This document shows, piece after piece, positions 33,176-44,200 of a stretch of DNA of 64,000 bases. Position numbers and translations under genes: made by a program. The stretch is taken from positions 19,883,241 through 19,947,240 of the forward strand of contig NC_067285.1 in NCBI RefSeq assembly GCF_020740795.1, written 5' to 3'. This DNA is from Apus apus (Eukaryota > Chordata > Aves > Apodiformes > Apodidae). A model generated the notes under the pieces. The model searched no databases. It worked only from the letters and a program-made list of their open reading frames with translations, and was not told the origin of the DNA. The stretch's first letter is position 1; every line of letters starts with the position of its first letter.

Positions 33176-36100
33176 AAGGACGTAGTAGTCTCCAGTACTG
33201 TTTGCTAGGCACCATCAACTCTTGAAGCTCAGGGTGGGAGTTCATATCCCATGTGGAGAGAGAATGGTACTTACAGAATTTTGGGATTTTTTTTTTTTTT
33301 TCCTTTATTTGCCAAAGGTCTAACCTTTAAAGTGTCTGAACAGGTTTTTGCTGCACTTGACTTCATGAAAGCTCATTTACAATGCACTGATGGACTGACT
33401 TCCCTCCCCTTCCCTTTTCACCTTGTGCTTTCAATGCCCCTTGCCATGGTATTGGGAAGCTGTGTGTTCTCTGCTAGGGGTGTGTGTGCAGGGGGTGGGG
33501 TGTGATGAACACACGGTACCTTCTGAAGTGTAGTTCTTAAATACAACCAATGTTGAACAACAGAACTGTGTGGCTTTTATTTTATGAGTGCCTGTGCAGG
33601 AGAGCTATGTATAAAGCTGCTTTTCAGTCTTTCTAATAACTCCACTTCTGTTCTTCACTGTTGAAAGCTGCTGGTCTCTAGAACTGCCTTCAAAACAGCA
33701 ATACCAGTTGCATTATTATTGTGTGTCCTTGTGTCTTTCCTCAGACTATTGTCATAAGCCTGAAAGGAAAGCTGGGAAATAAGGTGGTATCCTTGAGCCC
33801 TGACAACAAGTGTTGAAAAGGGAACAGATTCCCCTCTCTGCTTACTTGAATGGTGTCACCATGCTCTGGTCACTGATGGGACCAATGGAGCAAAATATGC
33901 TGTTAGGTCTAATGAGTTCTATCAGTTGCTTATTCTTTGGGTTATCTTGTCCTCCATTTGGTCCTTTATCTGATTCATACTTTGTTCAAGGAGATCTTGG
34001 AGTGAGGCATCCTTTGTGTGTACCTTTGCTGTATGTTAGCAGCTTTGCAGTGGTGGAGTCTGCTCTGCCTAATAAAGACACAAGTTATTTTATGGTAATA
34101 TTCACTTAACAGCAGTCTTGGCATCAAACCATCAATGAAATGTTGTTGCCCTAAATCCAGACAAATTTCTAATGTGTGGTACAATCAGGAAGAGTTGAAT
34201 AGAGATTAAGAATGTTGGGGGTGGTGGGGAGAAAAAGAAACAGCTGTTTGAGCCTGGAGTACCACCGTTGGAATTGAACATCATTAGGGGACAGTGGGGA
34301 TGTGGAGGGAGTAGGAAAGACAAGTGGATAAAGTCTTCTGTGACCATGGGTGTTCACTCTTCCCTGCTGTGCCTGCTGGGATCATCATCTCTGAACACAA
34401 TTGCTTCTGTTCCACTAAACTTAGTGGTCTGTTATGTCTCTGATCCTGCAGTCTTTCTGTTGTGCATGTGCCTCATGGGTAACATAAACAATTGGCATAA
34501 TAAAGCTCAGAAATGTCTCAGGTTGTGCAGAGAAATGGAGGAAACAAGGATGAGAACTGTCATTTGAAAACCAAATCAGACTCCAAGATTTTTCACTTGT
34601 ACTTTTAGTCTTGTTTGCTTTTATTACCTTAGGTTCTATAACACTTTTATTTTGTTTCCACCATTCCCCTGTTTCTTGAAAAGTAGGGTTTTTCTAAGGA
34701 AAAGTTAATTTTCTTTTAATCCTTGTAGGTCATGGCTGCAGGATCTTTCCCATGGAAAGAGAAGAGCATGGGTTTTTAGGCTGATGCACCCTTGATGGTT
34801 AGGGTCAGGCTTAGCCTGGTGATCACTCAGGAAATTCAGTGTGATAAAGTAGGTCCAAGGTGAAGCCAACAGATCAGGATCAGGGCCAGGGTTGAGAAGG
34901 TATGAGACACAGCTGCTGTGCAGGGGCAATCTAACACAGGTGGGGTAAAGGGCAAGACTATTGTCATCAAAGCAGCTGTTGAGGTAAAGAGGGGCAGGCT
35001 TGGGCCAAGAGTGCAGCTTCTTTACAGATGTTCTTAGTAATGAGCAAGCTGACCTTGAACTCAGAAGTGCTTTTTAAAGCCCTAGAACAGGGGTGGTGCA
35101 CTCAGGTTGTTGAAAATTTCTCAGCAGGCCTCTGTGTAACCCATGCTGCAGTCCCAGCCGTGGAAGCAGAGCAGCAACTGCAACAGGGTGTACTAACTTT
35201 GCACCTGTTTTTCCTAAGTGCTTTTCTCTAAGCCTCCTTTCTACTACTTATGTGTGGGGAGCTTCCTTGCTTTCTGTTAGGGTTATTCTCTTCATCTTCC
35301 ATTCCTGTTTTGGAGACTGCACTTCTGTCAGTGTCCTGGTAAGTCCTGAAGTCATCATCTTCCCAGGGCACTTTTTGTCATTGGCACTGCCTAGAGTGAA
35401 AGGGAAAGAGTTGCTCTTACTGTGACAAACACATGCAAAGTAAGTTCTAATTACTGCCTTGAAAAGTCAAATATTTGTTGCAAGCAGAGGACTAATTGTG
35501 GGGGGAGGGAGCGGAAGTCGAGGCTCTTGGAGTGTAAGTGGAACAGATGCCCGGACGCCTTGGGGAAACGCAGCTTTCCTCTACAAATCAGAGCTTTAAA
35601 TTACAAGGCTTTTACCAACGAGAACAGTTGTGGGAAGTCGTCTGCTCTCATTTGCGTAATGGCTTCTGTCACTGGTGATTAGACACAGGATGAAGGAAAA
35701 GAAATTTGACAATTAGGAATGAGTGATCATTAATCAGAATCTTTGTTAGAAGGAGGGAATGGGGGGGAGAATATTCCACAAACAATGGAGGCAGCCACTA
35801 TAGAGCCACAGTGAAGTCCATGAGATGTGTAACTGAGTGCTACTGTTGCTCTACAGAGCCCCCTCTGCCTAGGTACAGAGCAGCAGCAAGGGTCTTGGCT
35901 TGATTTGAAAGTTTGTGGAGGAAGGCAGCTAGGCAAAATCCTTCCCATGCTGTTCAGTGATTCTCAGCTAGTAGGGGAGAGTGCAAATCTTGGAGCCCTT
36001 TCCTTGGCCCATCAACAGCTTGCATTTCCTTCTCAGTGCCTAGCTGCAAACTGGCAGCAGAAACTACAGAATCAACTTATTAAATTGTTTGCATTCTCTC

Positions 36101-38070
36101 CCCGCATCCTGCAGTTTCTGGTGCAGAGGAGAATAGGTACTGTCCTTGACTGGTATGCATAGAAATGAAGATGAGCAATGTGAAAGCAGTTCCAGGCTCT
36201 TTTCCTTATAATGTTATTTTCCACAAGAGCAAGGAAGAACCTGATGGGCTGCATGACAGGTGAAAAAAAGAAGGCAGTTGCAACTTCTCTGTGTCTGTCG
36301 TTTGCTGGCTTAGCTCATAATCCAGCCATGCACAATCCAGTATATGCATTTGTTTGGGTTTTGGTCAAATTATGAGTACACATGAAGTCTCTTACCTGTT
36401 TTTTCTAGAGCTATCATTCATAGTCTTGTCAGGTTAAACATTTTGGTGTGATTTACATGAAGAGGCACTGTGTTTGGTAAGATCATCAGCTGTTAACTTG
36501 GGAGGGGGGATGGCAGACCATTTGTGGGGCATATAATGTTGGTGCATCTTAACATTTAGTTTATTGGAGTAATTGATTTAAGTGACAATTCCTGTTTTTG
36601 CAAGGCTGTGTCATTCACTTGAGATGGAGGTGTCCATCAGGGTCTTTATTCTTCCTGTGCCAGGAAATCAGAGCAGATACTTGCAGAGAGGAGAGCTGAA
36701 TATATGTTGGCTTGATCCCAGGTGGCTCTGAGCTCAGATAAATGATGTCACCTTGGATTTTCAGCCTTTTCCTATGGCTAGTGTTCACCACATGAACTCA
36801 AATCAAAAGAGAAAACAGCAGATCTCAGGACAGGATCTAATAGGGATTTTCATCCAGTGTTCATTATGAAAGTTGGGAGAATCACTGGTCACATTGCTTG
36901 GAGTGAAGAGATGTCAGGTAGTGACTCTTATCCCCTCTTAAACAGGTGAGGGAGGGCTGATTCTCATTCACAGCAACACTTTAAACACATGTTTATGTTT
37001 GGAGAAGTACATCTCATTGTTTTTGTGGACAGTAAGGCAGCTTGAAGTGTTGTGGGATTGCTGTCTGAATTCACCTCAAAAACTTCCAGTAAACCCTGAG
37101 AAAGCCCAGACTTTGACACAGCAGGGTGTTGCCCTTGCTGGAGAAAATGTCACTGTGCTGGATGGCAGGAGCAACAGGTGTGACTTTCATCTTGGAGTTT
37201 CAGTTGTGATTTTTTTTCCTGGTAGTCAGGACTTGCTATTGAATGCCTTGACAAGGGATGTGAGTTGAAACCCCTTGAGAAGCCCAGAAGGGAGGAGAGT
37301 GTATGATATCCCATATGTAGGTAATCTGTGTTATGAGATCTACACATTTTGTCCTCCCTGAGCTGCCTGAGCATCGCTGGGCCTCGCATAGAGTGAGCTG
37401 TGTGAGGGCTCCAGCTCAGCTAAATGGAGTGAGGTCAAATAATTTGCTTCTATAAAATGACAGTCCCTGTGGTCACGGAGAGGGCACATGGGGTTAAAAT
37501 GGTATCTAAGGGGATAGTTTCTGTGGGAGAGCTTAGTGCCATGGGTGATGGACTGATTCTGCTCCAAGATCCTCTACCAGGACCTCTGACAGTCCCTCAG
37601 AAGCTGTTCCTCTCCATTTGTGTTTCATTGGGGTAAAATGCTTCTGGCAGCGAAGAATTACTGGTGTTGGTGGGTATTTAGGTCAAATGCCAGCCACTAC
37701 AGGCTGCAGAGCTGGAGGGTGTGAGGCAGTAAGGCCTTGCTTGGCATTTGAGGTAATAAGCTTCTGGTCTGTCAGCTCATGTGAACTGCAGAGATTAATA
37801 GAGCTGTGGAATTGCAGGGCCATGTTACTTTGGCTGTCAGGTCTGACACTGCTCTGGCATGGCAGACCATGGTGGTCTCTGAGCCTGTGTTCTGGGGTGC
37901 CACAAACCTGTGGGTGAGCAGGGCTGGGATCCTCTGAGTGGAGTTCAGGGCTCTGAAGAACCCATTCATCTGCTACCAATTTACTCCAAGCACAGCCTGA
38001 GGCCTTGCTTCTACCTCCTCCCCAGCACAGAGGCAATCCTGTGTCTCCTGCTTTTGCTGTTTGTTTATAG
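33176..38070. other. Intergenic DNA downstream of HIF1AN
   Basis: No gene recognised. There is a T-run near 33287 and no clear transposon. A stretch at about 35440-35700 keeps several CpG and motif-like words and stands out from its surroundings (see findings). Confidence 0.5.
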
Positions 38071-38150
38071 CTCTCCCCATCCCATCTGTCTTTCTCTCCT
38101 CCTTCCTTCCCTTTCTTTTCCCTCCCTCTCCCTCTTCCCCCTCATTCCCT
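38071..38150. repeat. Polypyrimidine tract
   Basis: About 80 bp of almost pure C/T on the plus strand (CTCTCC, CTTCCTTCCC, CCCTCCCTCTCCCTC words) with only a few purines. It directly precedes a candidate conserved element. Confidence 0.85.
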
Positions 38151-39024
38151 GTAAGCGATTAATCATTTTGACAGGCTCGGCGATGGCCTTTATTTCCTTG
38201 AGGCAGTCAAGAAATGTCTGTGAGCACCTTCTCTGACACCCCTCTTGTTCTCTCACCAATCAGATCAGCCACTTTGCTTGGAGTGACACCACCAGAAAGG
38301 CAGGGTGGGGAGGAGGGGGAGCAACTCCAGCAGAGCCAGCTGGGGAAATGGGCAGTGGGGCAGCATCCAGTTGGGGTTCCATGTGGGCCCCCCTAGCTGT
38401 GATGAGTGTGTCATTTCACTGTAGCTTGAATGTGTCATACTTCTCTCCCTCCTTCTCCCCGGACTCCCCTTTAAATCTTGGTTTTGAAGACAGTTGGAAA
38501 GAAATCAGTCTGCTTAGAAATAATACCAGCCTCCACCAGAGTGGCTGGAAGGAAAAACTGTTGGAGAAGAAAGAGGAGTAGGCTGGGATCATCAAGGGGA
38601 AAATAGTGAGCATGATTTTGCAGATGTATGTGGAAGCCTTCCTGGGAAACTCCCCTTTGTCTCATGTAGGAAGTTGCTTTTGAGTCTCTGTCGTGGTTCA
38701 CTTGGACTTGTCATGTTGTAATGAGGATGTCCATTCCCCTGCAGCAATGGGAGCTCTCAGGCTAGAGTACATGCTATTGCAAATGCTCTGCCACCTAACT
38801 AGAACAAAAACAGGGTAGATCAGGGTGCATAATGTTCCCAAAATATTTTTTTACCTGCTCTAGTAAAGGCCCCCTGGCATCGGCTCGCGACAAGCGTTGT
38901 CCTTCCCCTTGGACCAAGGAATGCCATACCTCTACAGTTGTTCTTTTTCCTTGTAGCATGAAGCAGACATCCTTCACAGTAGGAAGGGGAGGCTCAGGAA
39001 TAACTATTCTACCCAGGGCCTCTG

Positions 39025-39447
39025 GCCCTTCAGAGAGCTGGAGCACCTCTCCTGAGAAGACAGGCTGAGAGAGTTGTTCAGCCTAGAGAAGAGAAGACTC
39101 CAGGGAGACCTTATAGCACCTTCCAGTACCTGAAGGGGCTACAGGAAAGCTGGGGAGGGGCTTTTTACAAGACCATGGAGTGATAGGACAATGGTTTCAA
39201 ACTGAAAGAGGGTAGATTTAGATTAGTTACCAGAAAGAAATTCTTTGTGGTGGTGGTCGTGAGACACTGGAACAGGTTGCCCAGAGAAGTTTTGAATGTG
39301 CACTCCATGGAAGTGTTCAAGGCCAGGTTGGAAGGACCCTTGAGCAACCTTATCTAGTGGAAGGTGTTCCTGCTCATGGTAGGGGGGTTGGAACTAGATT
39401 ATCTTTAAGGTCCCTTCCAACCCAAAACATTTTGTGGTTCTATGTCT
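39025..39447 (+). repeat. CR1 retroposon 3' end
   Basis: It includes GAGAGCTGGAGCACCTCTCC, AGAGTTGTTCAGCCTAGAGA, GACCTTATAGCACCTTCCAG, GAGACACTGGAACAGGTTGC, GGTTGGAACTAGATTATCTT and TCCCTTCCAACCC, ending in GTGGTTCTATG. It is from the same CR1 group as the copy at 21395-21975. Confidence 0.93.
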
Positions 39448-39539
39448 AGAGACTCTTTGTGCAGAACAGTGGATAGTAACGAACACCTAAAGAAGCAAAG
39501 GAGATAGTGAAGGAGAAAAAAAAGTTTAAGATGATGCAC

Positions 39540-39720
39540 TAGCAGTCAGATGTAATGTGATGTAAAGATCTTGCATAAGGTTGTCAGGTATTGTAAGGCA
39601 GGAGACTGTATATAAGGACCCAAAGGATCATCTCTAGTCTTGTGTTCCTATTCAACAAGTAAATAAACCTTGCGCCGAGCGCAGAAGATGGTAAACAGGC
39701 TCTTCATTAATGAAAGGCCC
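39540..39720 (+). mobile_element. Possible solo LTR of an endogenous retrovirus
   Basis: A TATATAAGG box at about 39610 is followed roughly 50 bp later by AATAAA at 39662-39667 and then CCTTGCGCCGAGCG. The close TATA to poly(A)-signal spacing is typical of the U3-R part of avian LTRs. I could not find clear TG...CA ends or a target duplication, and no internal retroviral gene is nearby. The limits given are nominal. Confidence 0.3.
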
Positions 39721-41114
39721 TAGAATAAGACTGCCTGAAGGCTTCAAGAAGGGAAAAAAACAGGGAATGGAGTGTCTGTGCTTGAAAGTTGCCACCTCCT
39801 GAGATGGGACAGGGCAGCAACACAAGGTGAAACTCCCTAGCTGGATCCCACTGTGCCTCTGGAGGAGTAGCCAGGCAGGTGATAGCTCCCAGTTGACTCT
39901 AGGAAGCTTGTACCCTCTTATGAAACATCAGTGCTCACTTTTCACGTAAGTTCTTGCCCTACGTGAAAGGTATGAGAGTCAGTTTTAACTGGAGGGCCTG
40001 CTAGCATCGGCCGGATGTGTTCGGTGAAGAGAACCTGGAGGGAAAACCACAACCTTACTCCTTACACCTACCTGTTAGTTTTCTCCCTGTGAAAAGGTTG
40101 CCCTTCAGGTACAGACCTAAAAGCTGATGCAGCCCAAGTCCAAAGGAAGGGCAGTGAGCTCATCTGGAATAAATGTCTTTGCCCCTTCTGGGCTGACTGC
40201 ATCAGACCTCTGGAAAGTAGGAAGACTTGAATGAAAGAGGAGTTAACAGGCACTTTCCATCAGATGAAAAGGCAGTGTGCACTCCCTCTGACAGACATGC
40301 TGCCCCATGGCTTGGGAGTGACCTCAGCCAAGGTCACTACTGAGTTGCTCTAAACTAGCATTTCTCTCAAGGAAATATTGATTTTGTGCTGGTGGTGCTA
40401 AGCAGTGTTGTTGAAAAAGATGTTATAAATGCTTGGCAGAGCAGTGGTGGCCCTTCATGGTGGCTAGGCTCACTGCTCTGGCTTGCTCTCTGCAGGCTTG
40501 TGCTCATATGTCCAGGGTAAGAAACACTGGCTTTGGGCTTCCATGCTAATTACTTCAAATGGCTTTGATGCCTCTTCTCTGGTGTGGGGTAGTTAAGTTT
40601 GCTCCCTTGTGTTTGGTTAAGGATGGAAGATGTTAATTAGGAGCAGAAAGTGGCCTGTCACTGGACAGTTTACATGCAGTAATAGGAAATAATGTTTCTT
40701 TCTTGAATATAACATAAGGGAACATGGCAGAGGTCTTAAACAGTTCATCTCAGTGCTGGGAGTTTTCAGAGAGAACGGATGAGATCTTTAGAACTAAATG
40801 TGTTTAGTTTCCAACCAGTGCAGGTAATACTAGCTATCCTAGAAAACCTATTTTAAATCATCAACAGCCCCAGTGAGATCCAGGTCTTTAAGGGTTCCTG
40901 CCTGTTGTGTGCACTTGAGGCTTTGAATCACATAGCACTGCACTGACAACATCTGTCTATGCCCTCCCAGGCCATGAGCAGTAAGCAGAACACAATGCTG
41001 TTTGTCTTCTCTCTTTATGAGACCAAAACATGGAAAGAGGTGCCTTAGAGTGTGCAGCCATGGGTTCTCATTGTTGCTTTGATCTGTTAAATTCAACTTT
41101 GCATGCTCAGTGAG

Positions 41115-41252
41115 GTTGTGGTGTCTCCATCCTTAGAAATATTGACTGGCAAAGGCTCTGAACAACCTGATCTAATTGTACCTGCTTTAAATAGGAAGTT
41201 GAACTAGATGATCTCCTGAGGCCTCTTTGAACCTAGATTATTCTATGATCCC
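41115..41252 (+). repeat. CR1 retroposon 3' end, old copy
   Basis: GTGGTGTCTCCATCCTTAGA, GAACAACCTGATCTAATTG, GAACTAGATGATCTCCTGAG and a final ATTCTATGATC follow the CR1 3' consensus with many substitutions, so it is older than the copies at 21.4 and 39.0 kb. Confidence 0.85.
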
Positions 41253-44200
41253 ATGGGTTTGCTCAAGAGAGCTCATCACCTGATGTGCTGTCTTTCATCC
41301 CACCTCATAAAATGATTATAGAGCCCAGGCAACCCAGAAAGTAAAGGTAGTATCAGATTATTTTATTTCTCTATGCAGAAGCCATTGGTGGATGTGTTCC
41401 CTGTCCTCTCCTGGTTGCATAAGCACTGCTGTGGCCTTAAGCCAGCTAGAGTTATGGAAGCCCTGTCCTCAAGCAGGGGCTGACCTTCCTGCCAGGGCAC
41501 TATGTGCTGTGCTGAGGTAGTGCAAATGGGAAGGTGTTGCAATCAGGGGCTGTGTGATCCCCATGATGGACAAACTACTGGGCTATGTCCAGTTAGCAGG
41601 AGGCTGAACGAGAACTCACCCTTGCTGTCAGGAATGCAGACTTCAGTTTCAGAACAGGTCCATGCTGCTTGCTGTGCTGTTGCTGTGCTTGTGGATTTCT
41701 GCAGGTTCAGGTGCTGAGCCTTCTTGTAATGTCCTGCATCATCCTCTGTATTCTGAAAAATCTGAGATACCCTTAGTTATTGACAAGCATCTCCATGTTG
41801 TGCAGCTATTCCAGACTTCTGAGCAGCGCCTGATGCTCAATGGAAAAGCTGGAACGTGAGGCTAACTTTGCATGTTTCTTTAGGTGACAGAGGTGCTTGT
41901 GCCCTTGCAGATGTCAAAATTGGAGGCTGGATCAGTTGGATTTAGGAATCTCACATTCTGAGGTGCCCTGACCAGCAGAGACATTTGTGTCTGGGCTGCT
42001 CTGAACATTATGGATGTGTTGCTGCTGTCTTTTCGGAGTGGATGAAAGTGTTTGTGGTAAAATGTAATCAAGTGGAAAATTGCAGTGCATATAAACACAT
42101 ATGGCACTCAATGACTGGGCATTAGGCACAGTGACTGCAGGCAAAAAAAAAAAAATTATCTGTAAACGTTTCGCAGCAAGTTTCAAAATCTTAAGGAACA
42201 ATAAGATATTAGCAATTTAATGGGGTGATTCAGCGAGGCAGCGATCCTTGGGTTGGGAGAATGAGGATGCATGCAGCTGCAGTGAGGGGAGAGGCTGGGA
42301 TTACTCAGCCAAGCTCAACAAGCCTTGTCTCCCCGCACAAGATAGCTGCCAAAGGTTTCCTTCACATGGCAAGGTGGCTGTGCTTGGAGAGGAGAGAGCC
42401 AGGAGGTGGCCTGTGAACCTTCCCAGTGCCACCTTCCAGCTTTCTCCATAAGCCTGCTGTTTACAGCAGCATTTGGAAGAGGTTGTGTGTGGTCAATGAG
42501 GCAGAACTGATGGGCTAGGTGGATCAGGCCTGGCTCAGGTTGGGAGCTGCAGAAGCAGTGCAGGTTAACAGCTGGCTTGGCCTTCCAGAAAGTGAGTGCT
42601 GGGTCCCACTCACCTCTTGTGCCTCCAAGCTCCATCTGCTTATGCTGCCTGAGGTAGCCCCTTCCCATGTATTGCAGAGCCTGTAGCAGGACAAATCCTG
42701 AGGGCAACTATTTGCACCTTGCTAAAGGAGATCTGTCATCTGCTGGCACTGCACTTGGGTCTTTCACATCCAACACCATGGGACTTCACTGCCTGAGCTG
42801 ATTGTCCATCTCCAGACCTCTTGCTTGGATCCCAGTGCTTACAGGGAACAAAGGTATGTCAGGCCAGCATGTGAAAGTTATTTTTGCTGAGTGACAGAAT
42901 TACCTGAAAGGCATTTTCTCCTCTTACCATATGCTGACTTATCTTTTCCTGACATGAACAAGGTTACCTGAGGCTGGGAGGAGAAATACACCTTGACTTT
43001 GTTATCTGGCTGTGCCTTTCCCAGGGGACACAGAAAAGCAGCTTGAGGACTAGGAGGAACATAGCCTTGAAGTTTGCCCTGAAGTCCTGGATCTGGTGTT
43101 CAGACTTGCTCAGCTGTTGATCGGGGAACAGCTTCTGAAAGAGGATTGAAGAGGGTACCAAATAGGAAATCCCTAGGGTATTGGCAGCTTGGTTCAGCAA
43201 AGCCTGGCTGATTCTAATCCTGTCTGGGGAGAAGTCTTCCCAAACTAACTAGTGACACTAAAAACTGCCCAAATTAAATAAAAATTGACAAAATCAATGT
43301 TTCTGGACTATAAGTGTTTGCTACTCAGGAAAATAAGGAACATAGTGGGGCCCTAAACTGATGTGAGTAGATCAGTAGGCTCTCTTAATCTCTGCTAAGA
43401 CCTTTCATTTTCATGCTAGTTCATATACAGCCATGAGAACATGCCTTTTCTTGGATACGATCCTGGAAATGGAGACCCAAGTGACTGGATCATTAGCAAA
43501 GTGCAACTTCAGTGAGATTACAGGCAGACCTGTAGTTGTTGTTGGCTTTACCTGACAAACTGCCTAAGGCTGGACCTCAGTAAGACAACATACCTGCCAC
43601 ACTTCTGTGTTCAACTCTGGATAGGATCAGTGAGATTAATGGTGGGATAAGCTTTTAATTAATTGCTTTAAAATAATGTTTATTTTCATTATGTTTTTAT
43701 CCATTTAAGAAATTAATGCTTTTAATCATATCTACTTAAACATGATATACTAGAGAGAGAGATTCTGTTTCTTGCTTTGTGTCACCTGTTGGTTTAGGCA
43801 TTCATGATGTTTACATCTATGAGTATGCTTTCTCTTGCTGATACAGAAGTACCATAGGAAAGTCATTGTCCTGCTAGTAAATTGGGCTGAGGCATTGTCG
43901 TGAGCTGATGCCGTTTCTCACAGGTATGCCTACCTCCATTTAGTAGAGAACCATTTACTCTCAGAATTTCCCTGTCTTTATAACCTTAGACAAAGCCAGC
44001 CCTTAAAGAACTTTCCAGTGGTCAAATTCAAATGTGACATTATTCTTGAGATTTGTCCCTTTTAAAGGGCTCTGTATTTGCTTGAACTAGTTTCCTCCTA
44101 GTTTTCCACTCTCTATTTTACTACCTATGGACTGTAGCTTGTTGCCATCTTGATCTTTTCTCTGGGTACTTCTATGCTGCTGCAGCACTAAACCCAGGGG

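Noticed and set aside
38071-38150. Polypyrimidine tract as a splice acceptor of an unseen gene
   Set aside because: The sequence after it does not open a recognisable coding exon, and the tract is far longer than an acceptor needs.
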